A DNA stretch of 38,065 bases from assembly GCA_030537335.1 (NCBI GenBank), contig JAUNNK010000010.1, positions 1-38,065 of the forward strand. Direction: 5' to 3'. The DNA is from Clostridia bacterium. Its GTDB lineage: Bacteria > Bacillota > Clostridia > Christensenellales > Aristaeellaceae. This document shows, piece by piece, positions 1-7,508 of this stretch. Below the pieces are notes generated by a model. That model was not told the origin of the DNA. It did not search any database and saw nothing but the letters and a program-made list of their open reading frames with translations. Every line of letters starts with the position of its first letter. Within the stretch, counting starts at the first letter, position 1. The translations under genes were made by a program, and so were the position numbers.

Positions 1-94
1 CGACATAGATTTTGTCAGCTTCTTCAGCGAGGACGCTGCTGGTTGAAACCAGGAGCATCAGACATACGAGGATCAGAGCAAATACTTTCTTCAT
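1..94 (-). CDS. N-terminus of exported protein (probable solute-binding protein), partial
   Basis: Only the first 31 codons lie in the window, read leftwards from an ATG at 94. A ribosome binding site (AGGGAGAA) sits about 8 bases upstream. The peptide begins MKKVFALILV, continues with a hydrophobic core and ends in SSVLA-EE, a classic type I signal peptide with cleavage after VLA at about residue 23. Its cysteine at residue 11 is not in a lipobox. The opening closely resembles the signal peptides of the two TRAP solute-binding proteins at 14301 and 21662, so a solute-binding protein is my inference; the mature protein is outside the window. It has its own promoter at 150-177 and is divergent from the GntR regulator at 354, which probably controls it. 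Confidence 0.7.
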   Translation of the reverse strand, partial: MKKVFALILVCLMLLVSTSSVLAEEADKIYV

Positions 95-132
95 TGTGGG
101 TTCTCCCTTCGTATTTTCTTGCAATGCATATT

Positions 133-149
133 GCATTGTCTTGTATTGT
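133..149. promoter_or_regulatory. Putative GntR operator, site A (direct repeat)
   Basis: GCATTGTcttGTATTGT: two 7-base units 10 bases apart, abutting the -10 box of the leftward promoter and covering its transcription start. The same arrangement recurs at 312-328 over the gntR start. The shared placement at two divergent promoters is the basis for calling an operator; binding is inferred. Confidence 0.5.
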
Positions 150-177
150 ATTATATCAAAATATATCCATTTGTCAA
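150..177 (-). promoter_or_regulatory. Sigma-A promoter of the gene at 1-94
   Basis: On the minus strand a perfect TTGACA (177-172) and a perfect TATAAT (155-150) are separated by 16 bases. The start codon lies about 56 bases downstream. The spot just downstream of the -10 is occupied by the direct-repeat motif at 133-149. Confidence 0.8.
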
Positions 178-282
178 TAGGGTTTTATTGCTTTTTTCGC
201 GAAGCAATCGTTGAACCATCATGTAATCTGCCGTAATCAGTTGTTCCCAGTAAAAAACTCTCCAGGAATCTGCATCATACTC

Positions 283-311
283 TTGACATTACAACACATT
301 AAAATTATAAT
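283..311 (+). promoter_or_regulatory. Sigma-A promoter of the GntR regulator gene
   Basis: TTGACA at 283-288 and TATAAT at 306-311 with a 17-base spacer, a full consensus match. Transcription should start near 318, which rules out the upstream in-frame codon at 315 and supports the ATG at 354 as the start. Confidence 0.85.
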
Positions 312-328
312 GTATTGTATGGTATTGT
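312..328. promoter_or_regulatory. Putative GntR operator, site B (direct repeat)
   Basis: GTATTGTatgGTATTGT lies immediately after the -10 box of the gntR promoter. It matches site A (133-149) with one mismatch in the 7-base units and the same 10-base period. A longer-spaced inverted repeat AATGTA (309-314) / TACATT (329-334) brackets it. It probably mediates autoregulation. Confidence 0.5.
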
Positions 329-353
329 TACATTCGATGGGAGCAGGCGTGTT

Positions 354-1067
354 ATGATCATAAATAAAGAATGCGAAACGCCGATGTATCTTCAACTTAA
401 AGATTACATCATTGACGAGATTGGAAACGGTCAGCTTCCTCCGGGAAGCAAGGTTCCTTCAGAAACAGAAATCAGCGAACAGTTCAACATCAGCAGAGTC
501 ACGGTTCGGAAGGCATATGGAGAACTGGGTGATGAAGGGTATCTCGTCCGCAAGCGAGGAAAGGGCACATTCGTGCGTGACGTGCGCGTCTACATGGATC
601 TTTCCTGCAGCAAGAGCTTTACTCTAACGTGCAAGTCCCTGGGGCTTGAGCCCAGTACCGTCGTGCTGAATACAGGTTTCGTTGAGGCCGATAAGCGCGT
701 AGCGTCAGCGCTTTCCATCGAACCCGGCACCAAGGTCGCCTATGCAGAGCGCGTCCGATATGCAGATAACGTCGCGGTTCGAATCGAATACAACTACTAC
801 TTCCCCGCATACGTCAGCATTATTGAAGAGGATCTCTCAAAATCCATCTCAAGAATTCTCGAAGAAAAATTCGGAATCCATGGAACTAGAGAGAGCCATT
901 ACAGAATTACAATTGACTATACTGATCAACGCGAAAGCAATATTCTGAACACAAAGAATATGACGCCGATTCTCGCTGTAACCGGCACCATGTTTAACAT
1001 CAAGAACGAACCCATATACTATACCGACATGCGCCATCTTCCGGATCGTTGCATGCTGATCGTATAA
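354..1067 (+). CDS. GntR-family (HutC/UTRA) transcriptional regulator
   Basis: A 237-residue ligand-responsive DNA-binding protein. The N-terminal winged helix (about residues 10-75) carries the family signature: PMYLQLKDYI, LPPGSKVPSETEISEQF, the recognition helix SRVTVRKAYGEL and the wing GYLVRKRGKGTFV. The rest (about 95-230) fits a UTRA effector domain, as in HutC-type regulators that bind sugars or small acids. Length is normal for the family. The ATG at 354 is chosen because transcription should begin near 318 and a GGGAG site at 339-343 precedes it; an in-frame codon at 315 lies upstream of the predicted start. The gene stands alone, divergent from the exported protein at 1-94, with matching repeat motifs at both promoters. 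It therefore most likely represses itself and its neighbour. The ligand is unknown. Confidence 0.9.
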   Translation: MIINKECETPMYLQLKDYIIDEIGNGQLPPGSKVPSETEISEQFNISRVTVRKAYGELGDEGYLVRKRGKGTFVRDVRVYMDLSCSKSFTLTCKSLGLEPSTVVLNTGFVEADKRVASALSIEPGTKVAYAERVRYADNVAVRIEYNYYFPAYVSIIEEDLSKSISRILEEKFGIHGTRESHYRITIDYTDQRESNILNTKNMTPILAVTGTMFNIKNEPIYYTDMRHLPDRCMLIV

Positions 1068-1362
1068 CCCCAAATAGGAAGCAAATGCAGTCTGCCCCCT
1101 TCATTGAATCAGGACCGCGTCGCGCGATGCCCATTCAAAATGATGCGGGATAGAAAACGCAATTTGCGAAAGCTGAATTGTACATATCAAGAGCTACATC
1201 AATTCCAATCGTGCGGTTTTCAAACCGCGCCTCGGTTTTCCCAGTGAGCGCCGCCCACACATTCCATTTCCATAATGACAGCATTCAACCGGACACACCG
1301 GCCTCGGCCCGTGCGTCCGGTTGAACCATTGTTGTTCTTATGCATGCCGTCCTGTACACGTC
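1068..1362. other. Intergenic stretch between convergent genes
   Basis: No ORF with a ribosome binding site was found. It holds a short GCGGTTT/AAACCGC palindrome at 1213-1228 followed by a short T run, and the large hairpin at 1284-1325. Otherwise I see nothing. Confidence 0.5.
1284..1325. terminator. Long hairpin between convergent genes, possible bidirectional terminator
   Basis: A perfect 11-base arm TTCAACCGGAC (1284-1294) pairs with GTCCGGTTGAA (1315-1325). Further CAC/GTG and CGGCC/GGCCC pairing inside gives a nearly continuous stem. The plus-strand side is followed by the T-rich run TTGTTGTTCTT; the minus-strand side has no T tract. It lies between the end of gntR and the end of the dehydrogenase pseudogene. 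Confidence 0.5.
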
Positions 1363-2305
1363 TCAGACTGTGTTGATCTGATGCCCGTCCAGCCAGACAT
1401 AGAGGTTGTTGAACACGATCTCCGCGCGCTGCTCCATGGACTCCTCAGAGGCGAAGGCGATGTGCGGCGTGACGATTGTGTTTGGACTGTGCAGTAATGG
1501 ATGATCTTCGGGCAGAGGCGGCTCCATCTCGAAGATGTCGCACGTCGCGCCTGCGATTTCCCCCCACTCCAACGCCCCGGCCAGCGCGGCGGAATTCAGA
1601 ACGCCGCCCCGGGCAGTATTGATGAGGATTGCATGCCGACGCATCCGTGCCAGTTCTTCCCGACCGATCATGCCCTTCGTCTGATCTGTCAACGGGCAAT
1701 GCAGCGACACCACGTCCGTGCGCTCCAACAGTTCCTCCAGAGATACCTGTTCGTCAATGGCCGGATCAGAGACCGTGCTTCAGCCGAAAGCCAGCACCCT
1801 GCACCCGAAGGCCTTCCACAGCGCAGCGACCCGTCTGCCTATCGCACCCGCGCCAACGATACCCACGGTCTTTCTGCACAGCAGGTTCACCACCAGGCCA
1901 TCTTTCATGCCGCCGTTGCGACATCGCGCCTGCTTCCCATCTACATTGCGCAACAGTTGAATCATAAAACTGATGCACAGCTCCGACACGGCCTACGTCG
2001 CGTAGCCGGATGCGTTGCTCACGGCGATTCCCCGGTGCTTCGCCTCCGCTACGGGGATGTGATCCACCCCTCGCGAAGGCCACGTCGATGAACTTCAGGG
2101 ACTCCGCCGCCTCCAGCACCGACGGCATGAGCGGCATGTTGGTCAGCATAATGACCTCCGCATCGCGGCTACGCGCAATCTGAACCTGTGCATCCGCATC
2201 CTTCGGATAGGCCGCAAAGCTGTGTCCCATATCCTCCAGTCTTCGCGCATGCCGTTCAATCACCGCGTCGGATACGCCCAATCCCTCCAATAGTACGATC
2301 TTCAT
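1363..2305 (-). pseudogene. Broken D-2-hydroxyacid dehydrogenase
   Basis: Three reading segments together give about 314 codons, the normal length of an NAD-dependent D-isomer 2-hydroxyacid dehydrogenase. The start at 2305 (MKIVLLEGLG) keeps a good site, GGGAGGAAAGGGA. The first segment runs to about 2075 (KFIDVAFAR), where a frameshift occurs before GVDHIPVAEAKHRGIAVSNASGYAT. A TAG at 1995-1993 then replaces the tyrosine expected in GYATYAV. The NAD-binding segment GIVGAGAIGRRVAALW follows, then a TGA at 1782-1780. The last segment (1728-1363) keeps the catalytic positions: Arg in NTARGG, Glu in CDIFEMEPP and His in VTPHIAFAS. One frameshift plus two stops in one gene means it is not translated whole. 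It would have reduced a 2-oxoacid. Sequencing error could explain one lesion but hardly all three. Confidence 0.85.
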
Positions 2306-2342
2306 TCCCTTTCCTCCCGAGCCGATCTGCGTTATTTCACCT

Positions 2343-3645
2343 CTACACAGAGAGCATGTCCGTCAAATCCGCAAGCGCCCAGTTGATGGGCACCGACCAC
2401 CAGATGCCCTTCACTCCAAAGGGCAGCAGACCCGACAGCGCGTAGGCCAACGCCACGCGAGTTCCCAGGGAAATCACGGTGAGCATGACGCTCATGCCCG
2501 GCCGGCCCAGTGCACGGTACAACCCATACAGCAAAAACAGGCAACCTATCCCACAGCAGAACGCACCCTCGATGCGCAGGGATCGCACCCCCTCGGCGAT
2601 GATTTCAAGTTCGCCTGCTTCCACGAATAGCCCCATAAGCGGCCGCCAAGGGCGCAAACCATCACAGAAACCACAATTCTGAAGCACATCGACGTAAGTA
2701 TCGCGCCCTTCAGCCCGGCGCGTATGCGGTCCCGCCTGCACGCGCCATAGTCCTGGGCGATGAAGGTTGAGAAGGTGTTACCGAAGTCCTGCACGGGCAT
2801 GTACGCAAAAGCGCCAATCTTCACTGCCGCAGCAAAAGCTGCCATGATAGTCGCGCCAAAGCTGTTGGTCGACCCCTGCGCCATCAGAATTCCCAGATTC
2901 ATCACGGACTGTTGCACGCAGGTCAACAGAGAGAAACCAGCGACCTCATGCATGCTCTTCCGTCGTACCCGCAGGCTGCGCAGGCAGCTGATTCGCGGAT
3001 AGCGCAGCCACGCATAGGCCGCGATGCCCAGGCCGGAGACATACTGCGCGTTCACCGTCGCCTCCGCCGCACTGGTCACACCCTGCTTCATCCCCAGCAC
3101 GAACCAGAGATCCAGCACGATGTTCATCAGCGCGGACAGCGCCAGGAAAATTAGCGGCGCGATGGAGTTCCCCCACCGACCGCAGAAAAGACGCAAAGTA
3201 ATTGTACAGAAAGGTGGCTGCAACTCCGCAGAAGATGACGCGCAGGTACGCGCGCATGAGGCTCCATACCTCCTCCGAGACCCGGAGAAACACGCGCATG
3301 AAATCCAGCGCGGCAACGGCGAGCGCGTTCAGAAGAACCGTCGCCCCGGCGATCAGCACGAAAGAGGCGCGCACGCTCTCATGCAATTCGTCTTCATCGC
3401 GCTGGCCAAAGCGTATGGAGAACAGCGCCCCGCTGCCCATGCACAGTCCCAGCAGGATGGAGGTCAGGAAGGTCATCAGCGTAAAGGACGAGCCGACGGC
3501 CGCCAGCGCGTTTTTCCAGAAATCTGCCGACAATCAGTGTATCTGCGATGTTGTAGCACTGCGGAAGCAAATTACCCAGAATCATCGGAACCGTGAAGAG
3601 CAACATGGAGCGCTTGACCGGCCCTCAGGTCAGATCCCTGTCCAT
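2343..3645 (-). pseudogene. Broken MATE-family multidrug/metabolite efflux transporter
   Basis: The segments, read from 3645 down to 2343, rebuild a MATE (MatE/NorM-like) antiporter of about 430 residues. Markers are LLFTVPMILGNLL with CYNIADTLIVGRFL near the N-terminus, NALAAVGSSFTLMTF, and FASFLR followed by GNSIAPLIFLALSALMNIVLDL. The start ATG at 3645 is followed by an in-frame TGA at codon 7 (MDRDLT-stop-GPVKRS). Three frameshifts follow: near 3511-3520 in an A-run, at the C-run 3170-3174 (one base too many), and near 2637-2648. Two of the three sit at homopolymers, so indel errors are conceivable, but the stop and the decayed genes on both sides favour real decay. The AraC remnant that diverges from it at 3783 was probably its regulator. 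Confidence 0.85.
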
Positions 3646-3782
3646 GGAATCGCACCCACATCGTAAGTTTTATATTTCGATTCGTAAGCATTTTAGCAAT
3701 CTACATTGTAATTGTCAATTCTCCATTTACAATTTGCTTTATCGGATTAATAATATGCACAGATGTAAAGGAGGATGGCTTT

Positions 3783-4241
3783 ATGCTTCTCGACGGACTG
3801 GATCGCGCAGACCTACTTCGACCGCGATGACCTGCTCCCCGGCCGAATGCGCCTGCTGGTCGCCGAGCTGCTGATGGCGCTCTGTCAGTCCTACAATGCA
3901 CTCCAGCCCGCCAATCCTACTCCTGAAGGCGCCTGCTTATCCGACGTGATCTGCTTATGCGCGCCAACTACAGCACCGTCACCCTCAATGAACTTTCCAG
4001 CCTGTTCCACTACTCCACTGCCCACCTCTCCCGCATGATTAAGACTGGCATGGGCAAGAGCTTCCGCGCCATTATTGCGGATTACAAGGTTGAGCGTATC
4101 TGCAATCTGCTGCGCACGACTGACCTCTCTGTTGCACATATCGCTGAGCTTCTCAATATTCAGGATCCCGGTTACCTTGCCAGATTGGTTAAGGCAAAAA
4201 CCGGAATGACGCCCATGCAGATCAGGGGTAAGAAGGATTAA
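3783..4241 (+). pseudogene. Decayed AraC-family regulator
   Basis: The intact part is the C-terminal AraC DNA-binding domain at 3957-4241: LNELSSLFHYSTAHLSRMIK is the first helix-turn-helix and SVAHIAELLNIQDPGYLARLVKAKTGMTPMQIR the second. Upstream, an excellent ribosome binding site (AAAGGAGG, 3767-3774) serves an ATG at 3783. That frame ends after 15 codons at 3828-3830, while the neighbouring frame continues as DRDDLLPGRMRLLVAELLMALCQ, as in the linker of AraC regulators. A second shift near 3950 is needed to enter the DNA-binding domain. The ligand-binding domain is nearly absent, so a deletion is likely as well. No ribosome binding site precedes the ATG at 3957, so the HTH part is unlikely to be a stand-alone gene. 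It diverges from the MATE pseudogene. Confidence 0.75.
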
Positions 4242-4558
4242 GGCTTCGTCTCCATATTACCATTACCATGCAGCGCCGCCTGCCGGAGATGGCCTTCAAA
4301 GGTAGTCCGACACAGAAATCCCTGGAAGTGAAGACCCTCCAGCTTCCAGGGATGCTTCTGCAGACCAAATTAGCATTGGGCTTGCGTATTTTTATGCAAA
4401 ATGTAAACGTAGAATCGATGCGGAAAGCCGTAGAAACCCATTTGCAATCCACTCAAAAAAGCCGATTGTGTAAACTCAAATCCCAGACCAGATTGCGCTT
4501 TCCCATCCGCTCAAATCCGGTTGGAGGCTGACAGAAGCGGTCGAGTGCGTATAATAAG
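4242..4558. other. Non-coding stretch with inverted repeat and one copy of a 33-base repeat
   Basis: No supported gene. It contains an inverted repeat CCCTGGAAG (4320-4328) / CTTCCAGGG (4343-4351) with a 14-base loop and no T tract, and the repeat copy at 4504-4536. A run of six A at 4454-4459 reads as T6 on the minus strand downstream of the 4559 gene, but I found no stem in front of it. Confidence 0.5.
4504..4536 (+). repeat. Imperfect 33-base direct repeat, copy 1
   Basis: Matches 7283-7315 at 29 of 33 positions; both contain CAAATCCGGT and GCTGACAGAA. Weaker similarity extends about 12 bases further upstream. The two copies flank the gene at 4559-7129. Confidence 0.7.
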
Positions 4559-7129
4559 TCATTTCTCGCAGCCACAGACGCCCCGATTGGAGATGGCGTC
4601 CAGCCAGAAATACAGATTCTCCACTTCAAACACCTGAATCATGTCCGCAAGCTCCATCTGTCCGGGACAGATCGCGGGAAACAGGTTCTCCTGCCATCGG
4701 AATAGCTCCGGATTCCAGACATGGGTTCGTTCATCCCCATAGATCGCGCCGTAGAGAATTCTAGCCTCCACGAGATCCTGGAACATGTGGCTGCCATAGC
4801 TGAGCTCAGGCATGAAACCGGTGCGGCGGTCGGACACCTCGCAGACCGCAGAGAAGTTGGAGATTCCTCGGAAGCTCACGGGCACGCCCAGCTCCGGCGA
4901 GGAGGTTCCCACCCGGCCGGGCGTCATCAGCAGCAGGTTCTTGCCGCTTCCCCTGTAAGCATCGTTGATGGTCTCGATGGCCTTCGCCACCCCATACTTC
5001 AGATTGTAGGGATAGGCGTCGTAGCACGCGGGATCAATCTGCACCACCACGTCCATCCGCCGCTTGCCGGAGGGTCCCATGACCGCGTCCGAAATATCAA
5101 AGAACACCTGATCCAGCTTCAGTGCGTTCAGATCCACGCTTTCGTTGGACAGATTCTGGTACAAGGGCCTGCACTGGAGAAGATTCACCACGAAATCGCC
5201 GTCCGGGGCCAGGTTCACCGCAAACTCAATGTCCACCGGATTCTGGTACACCCGTTCCAGCGTCTTGAGAATCCTCTGCATCAGTCCGGTGAAGCTCTGT
5301 GTCTCAAGCAACCGCTGGCAGCTGACGAACCACACCTGCTGGCGTATGCCGCTCTCCCGCAGATACGCCTCCGCCTCGGTATCCCGCTCCAGCACCATCT
5401 TTTTGTACCACAGCGGAAGCTGGGGCAGCAGCGCATCCAGCGGAAGCTCCCGCAGCTGGTTGCCGGCGCAGTCCAGCAGATCGATGTTCCGCTGGGAGAG
5501 CTTGTGCTTCTGCGCCACGGTGGTCAGCATCGTCACACCGGGCCGGTCCAGATTGGCAAGCCTCGGATAGTCCTCCGTGGTTCGATCAACCGCCTTGGTG
5601 CCCAGGCCCATGACGATGCGCAGCATTCCGGCAGCCGAATCCATGTCCGGCATCCATCGATAGGCGCTGTGGCTGTAGCCTACCCCCGCCGCGCAGGGCA
5701 TGAAGTACGGGCCATAGTGAGAGCCGGACACCCGCTGCACCAGAACCGCCATCTGCTCGTCCCGCTTGTCCAGTCCGCGCATCCGGCGATATTCCAGCGC
5801 GGAGGGATCCATGGTGCTGGCGTACACCTGTCGGATGGCCTGCTCAAAGGCCTCCAACCGCTGCTCCGTGCTCCCCTGATTCACGCAGAACACGGAATCA
5901 TACTTTCCGGCAAAGGCATTTCCGAAGCCATCCTCCAGGAAGCTGGAGGAGCGCACGATGAACGGGTTCTGGCCGAAGTACTCCAGCACGTCCACGAAGC
6001 GTTCCCGGATCTTGGCCGGGAACACGCCGTGGAGCAGGCAATCCCGCAGCTCCCCGGCGGCGTCCATGTAGCCCTCGGCGGAGCGCTGGCGAATGCGCAG
6101 TTTCCATGCCCCGTTGGACACGATGTAGGTGTAGAACACATCCGAGCCGATGAAGAAGGAATCGTGGGGCTCGTCGTGTTCGGCATACTCCGGGATCTCC
6201 CGCTCCGCAATCTTGCGCGCCAGCAGCATACCGCAGGCCTTGCCGCCGATGGCCCCGCTTCCGATCATCCGCTCCCGGAGCGCAAAGTAATCCTCCGGGC
6301 GGAAGTACTCCTCCACCAGCGCCTTGAGCCGGGAGTCCTTGGTCATAGTGCTGCGGATGATCTGCTCCTGGGTATTCCTGGAGAACACCCCCTGGGAAAA
6401 CTGCATCTTCGCCAGCGAGAAAAAGCGGTCGTGGCTGTCGAAATTCTGATCCTGTCCCGTCTGGGCCAGGCGCTGCTGAATCTGGTAGAAGCGGCTCATT
6501 CCCACGCCGTCAGAGATCACGGAAAATTCCCCGGTAGCCTTGTTCATGCAGTGCGGGAGGAACATCTTCTCCGAGTACCGGTTCCACACCTTCATCGGAT
6601 GCAGATACAGCTGCTTCTGATCGGAATAGACGTTCAGCAGCAGCTGCGTGGTGTCCCGGATTCGGGCCACGGTGTCGAAAGAATGCCGGCCACGGATTAG
6701 CGGGAAGTAGGCTACGGTGTCCAGCTCGAACAGGTACGGGCAGGTCACACGAAAGAAGTTGCCCATCATCAGGTCGGTGTACCACACGGACTGCAATTCG
6801 GACAGGCAGTCGAACACGTAGAACGCATCCCTGCCCTGCCGTGTGATCTCCTCGTGAATGGCCACCGTGAAGGGCTCGAAGCCCTCGTCCGGGTTGAAGC
6901 GCACAAGCTGAATGCCGCGCAGATCCCGGAGCACCGGCGCATGCTGGGCGAAGCGAATGTAGATCACGTTCCGGCCATCGGCAACGGCCTGACGGGCGAA
7001 GGGCTCCGCAAACGCGCGGAATTCCTCCAGCTCCGAAATCTGCCAGACCACGTTGTCTCCGAGACGCACATGGTCAAGCGCTTCATCCAGCCCGATTATG
7101 CCGCTTTGGATTTTGTCAAAGGCGCTCAT
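4559..7129 (-). CDS. PEP/pyruvate-binding-domain protein with degenerate RecA/KaiC-like N-terminus
   Basis: 856 residues. The N-terminus (FDKIQSGIIGLDEALDHVRLGDNVVWQ) resembles the opening of KaiC/RecA-like ATPase domains but lacks a clear Walker A motif. From about residue 290 it matches the ATP-grasp PEP/pyruvate-binding domain of PEP synthase and pyruvate phosphate dikinase: IGGKACGML, then IVRSSSFLEDGFGNAFAGKYDSVF near 390, GLGTKAVDRTTEDYPR, and VDIEF...NLLQCRPL near the domain end. No swivelling phosphohistidine domain and no TIM-barrel PEP-utilising domain follow. The last 170 or so residues (GRVGTSSPELGVPVSF, PELSYGSHMFQDLVEA) belong to this family but have no function I know. It cannot be an ordinary PEP synthase. 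The ATG at 7129 is chosen because GGAGGG precedes it and the promoter at 7195-7223 puts transcription start near 7188, downstream of the alternative start at 7204. It stands alone. Confidence 0.8.
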   Translation of the reverse strand: MSAFDKIQSGIIGLDEALDHVRLGDNVVWQISELEEFRAFAEPFARQAVADGRNVIYIRFAQHAPVLRDLRGIQLVRFNPDEGFEPFTVAIHEEITRQGRDAFYVFDCLSELQSVWYTDLMMGNFFRVTCPYLFELDTVAYFPLIRGRHSFDTVARIRDTTQLLLNVYSDQKQLYLHPMKVWNRYSEKMFLPHCMNKATGEFSVISDGVGMSRFYQIQQRLAQTGQDQNFDSHDRFFSLAKMQFSQGVFSRNTQEQIIRSTMTKDSRLKALVEEYFRPEDYFALRERMIGSGAIGGKACGMLLARKIAEREIPEYAEHDEPHDSFFIGSDVFYTYIVSNGAWKLRIRQRSAEGYMDAAGELRDCLLHGVFPAKIRERFVDVLEYFGQNPFIVRSSSFLEDGFGNAFAGKYDSVFCVNQGSTEQRLEAFEQAIRQVYASTMDPSALEYRRMRGLDKRDEQMAVLVQRVSGSHYGPYFMPCAAGVGYSHSAYRWMPDMDSAAGMLRIVMGLGTKAVDRTTEDYPRLANLDRPGVTMLTTVAQKHKLSQRNIDLLDCAGNQLRELPLDALLPQLPLWYKKMVLERDTEAEAYLRESGIRQQVWFVSCQRLLETQSFTGLMQRILKTLERVYQNPVDIEFAVNLAPDGDFVVNLLQCRPLYQNLSNESVDLNALKLDQVFFDISDAVMGPSGKRRMDVVVQIDPACYDAYPYNLKYGVAKAIETINDAYRGSGKNLLLMTPGRVGTSSPELGVPVSFRGISNFSAVCEVSDRRTGFMPELSYGSHMFQDLVEARILYGAIYGDERTHVWNPELFRWQENLFPAICPGQMELADMIQVFEVENLYFWLDAISNRGVCGCEK

Positions 7130-7150
7130 TGCAGTTCCCTCCATAAAAGC

Positions 7151-7182
7151 AGGGCAATGAAGCCATAAAGCCTCATTGCCCT
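7151..7182 (-). promoter_or_regulatory. 5'-terminal leader hairpin of the 7129 gene
   Basis: AGGGCAATGA (7151-7160) pairs perfectly with TCATTGCCCT (7173-7182), with two more pairs inside. In the transcript this stem begins within a few bases of the predicted 5' end (about 7188). On the minus strand it is followed by GCTTTT and then directly by the GGAGGG ribosome binding site. It could protect the 5' end, gate translation, or act as a weak attenuator. Confidence 0.6.
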
Positions 7183-7194
7183 GTTGGTAATTCC

Positions 7195-7223
7195 ATGATA
7201 ACACAGTTTTCGTCCGAAATCAA
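7195..7223 (-). promoter_or_regulatory. Promoter of the 7129 gene
   Basis: On the minus strand TTGATT (7223-7218) and TATCAT (7200-7195) have a 17-base spacer. Predicted transcription start is about 7188, which decides the start codon at 7129. Confidence 0.65.
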
Positions 7224-7282
7224 GGACTGTTTGCGTTGTCCAGTTTCATGCACCCGGTATCCCACAGTATGCTGTGCTTCCT

Positions 7283-7315
7283 CATCCGCACAAATCCGGT
7301 CGCAAGCTGACAGAA
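7283..7315 (+). repeat. Imperfect 33-base direct repeat, copy 2
   Basis: 29 of 33 positions are identical to 4504-4536. It lies about 60 bases upstream of the -35 box of the 7129 gene. The rest of the 7224-7444 spacer shows no gene. Confidence 0.7.
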
Positions 7316-7444
7316 ACAGACGGTCTGAAGGAGAAATAACGCCGTGTTCAAGCACGATATTCTTGAAGCATGGCCTTCCGGGCGGGGGCTGTCCAACTTG
7401 ACCTCGCGCCACCCGATGCATCCGCATGCGCTCCTACTTTTGGG

Positions 7445-7474
7445 TTGACTTTTTTCGGGTAAAAGCTTTATAAT
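7445..7474 (+). promoter_or_regulatory. Promoter of the hydrogenase/rubrerythrin remnant
   Basis: TTGACT (7445-7450) and TATAAT (7469-7474) with an 18-base spacer; a GGGAGG ribosome binding site follows at about 7499-7504. The control region is intact although the gene behind it is broken. Confidence 0.7.
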
Positions 7475-7508
7475 TCAGTTAGTCAAAATCATAACAACGG
7501 GAGGTTCC

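Noticed and set aside
315-353. N-terminal extension of the GntR protein
   Set aside because: It begins upstream of the predicted transcription start at about 318 and has no ribosome binding site; the family start matches 354.
1213-1228. GCGGTTT/AAACCGC palindrome as the gntR terminator
   Set aside because: Loop too small and T run short and interrupted; the 1284-1325 hairpin is the better candidate.
3957-4241. Stand-alone small AraC-type HTH gene
   Set aside because: The ATG at 3957 has no ribosome binding site and coding similarity continues upstream in other frames, so it is the tail of a broken gene.
4320-4351. CCCTGGAAG/CTTCCAGGG inverted repeat as a terminator
   Set aside because: No T tract on either side and a 14-base loop; listed only as a structure in the spacer.
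4721-6700. 659-codon plus-strand ORF inside the PEP-binding gene
   Set aside because: Antisense to conserved PPDK_N motifs; composition typical of shadows.
7130-7204. N-terminal extension of the PEP-binding protein
   Set aside because: Lies in the leader hairpin and starts upstream of the predicted transcription start; GGAGGG serves the ATG at 7129.
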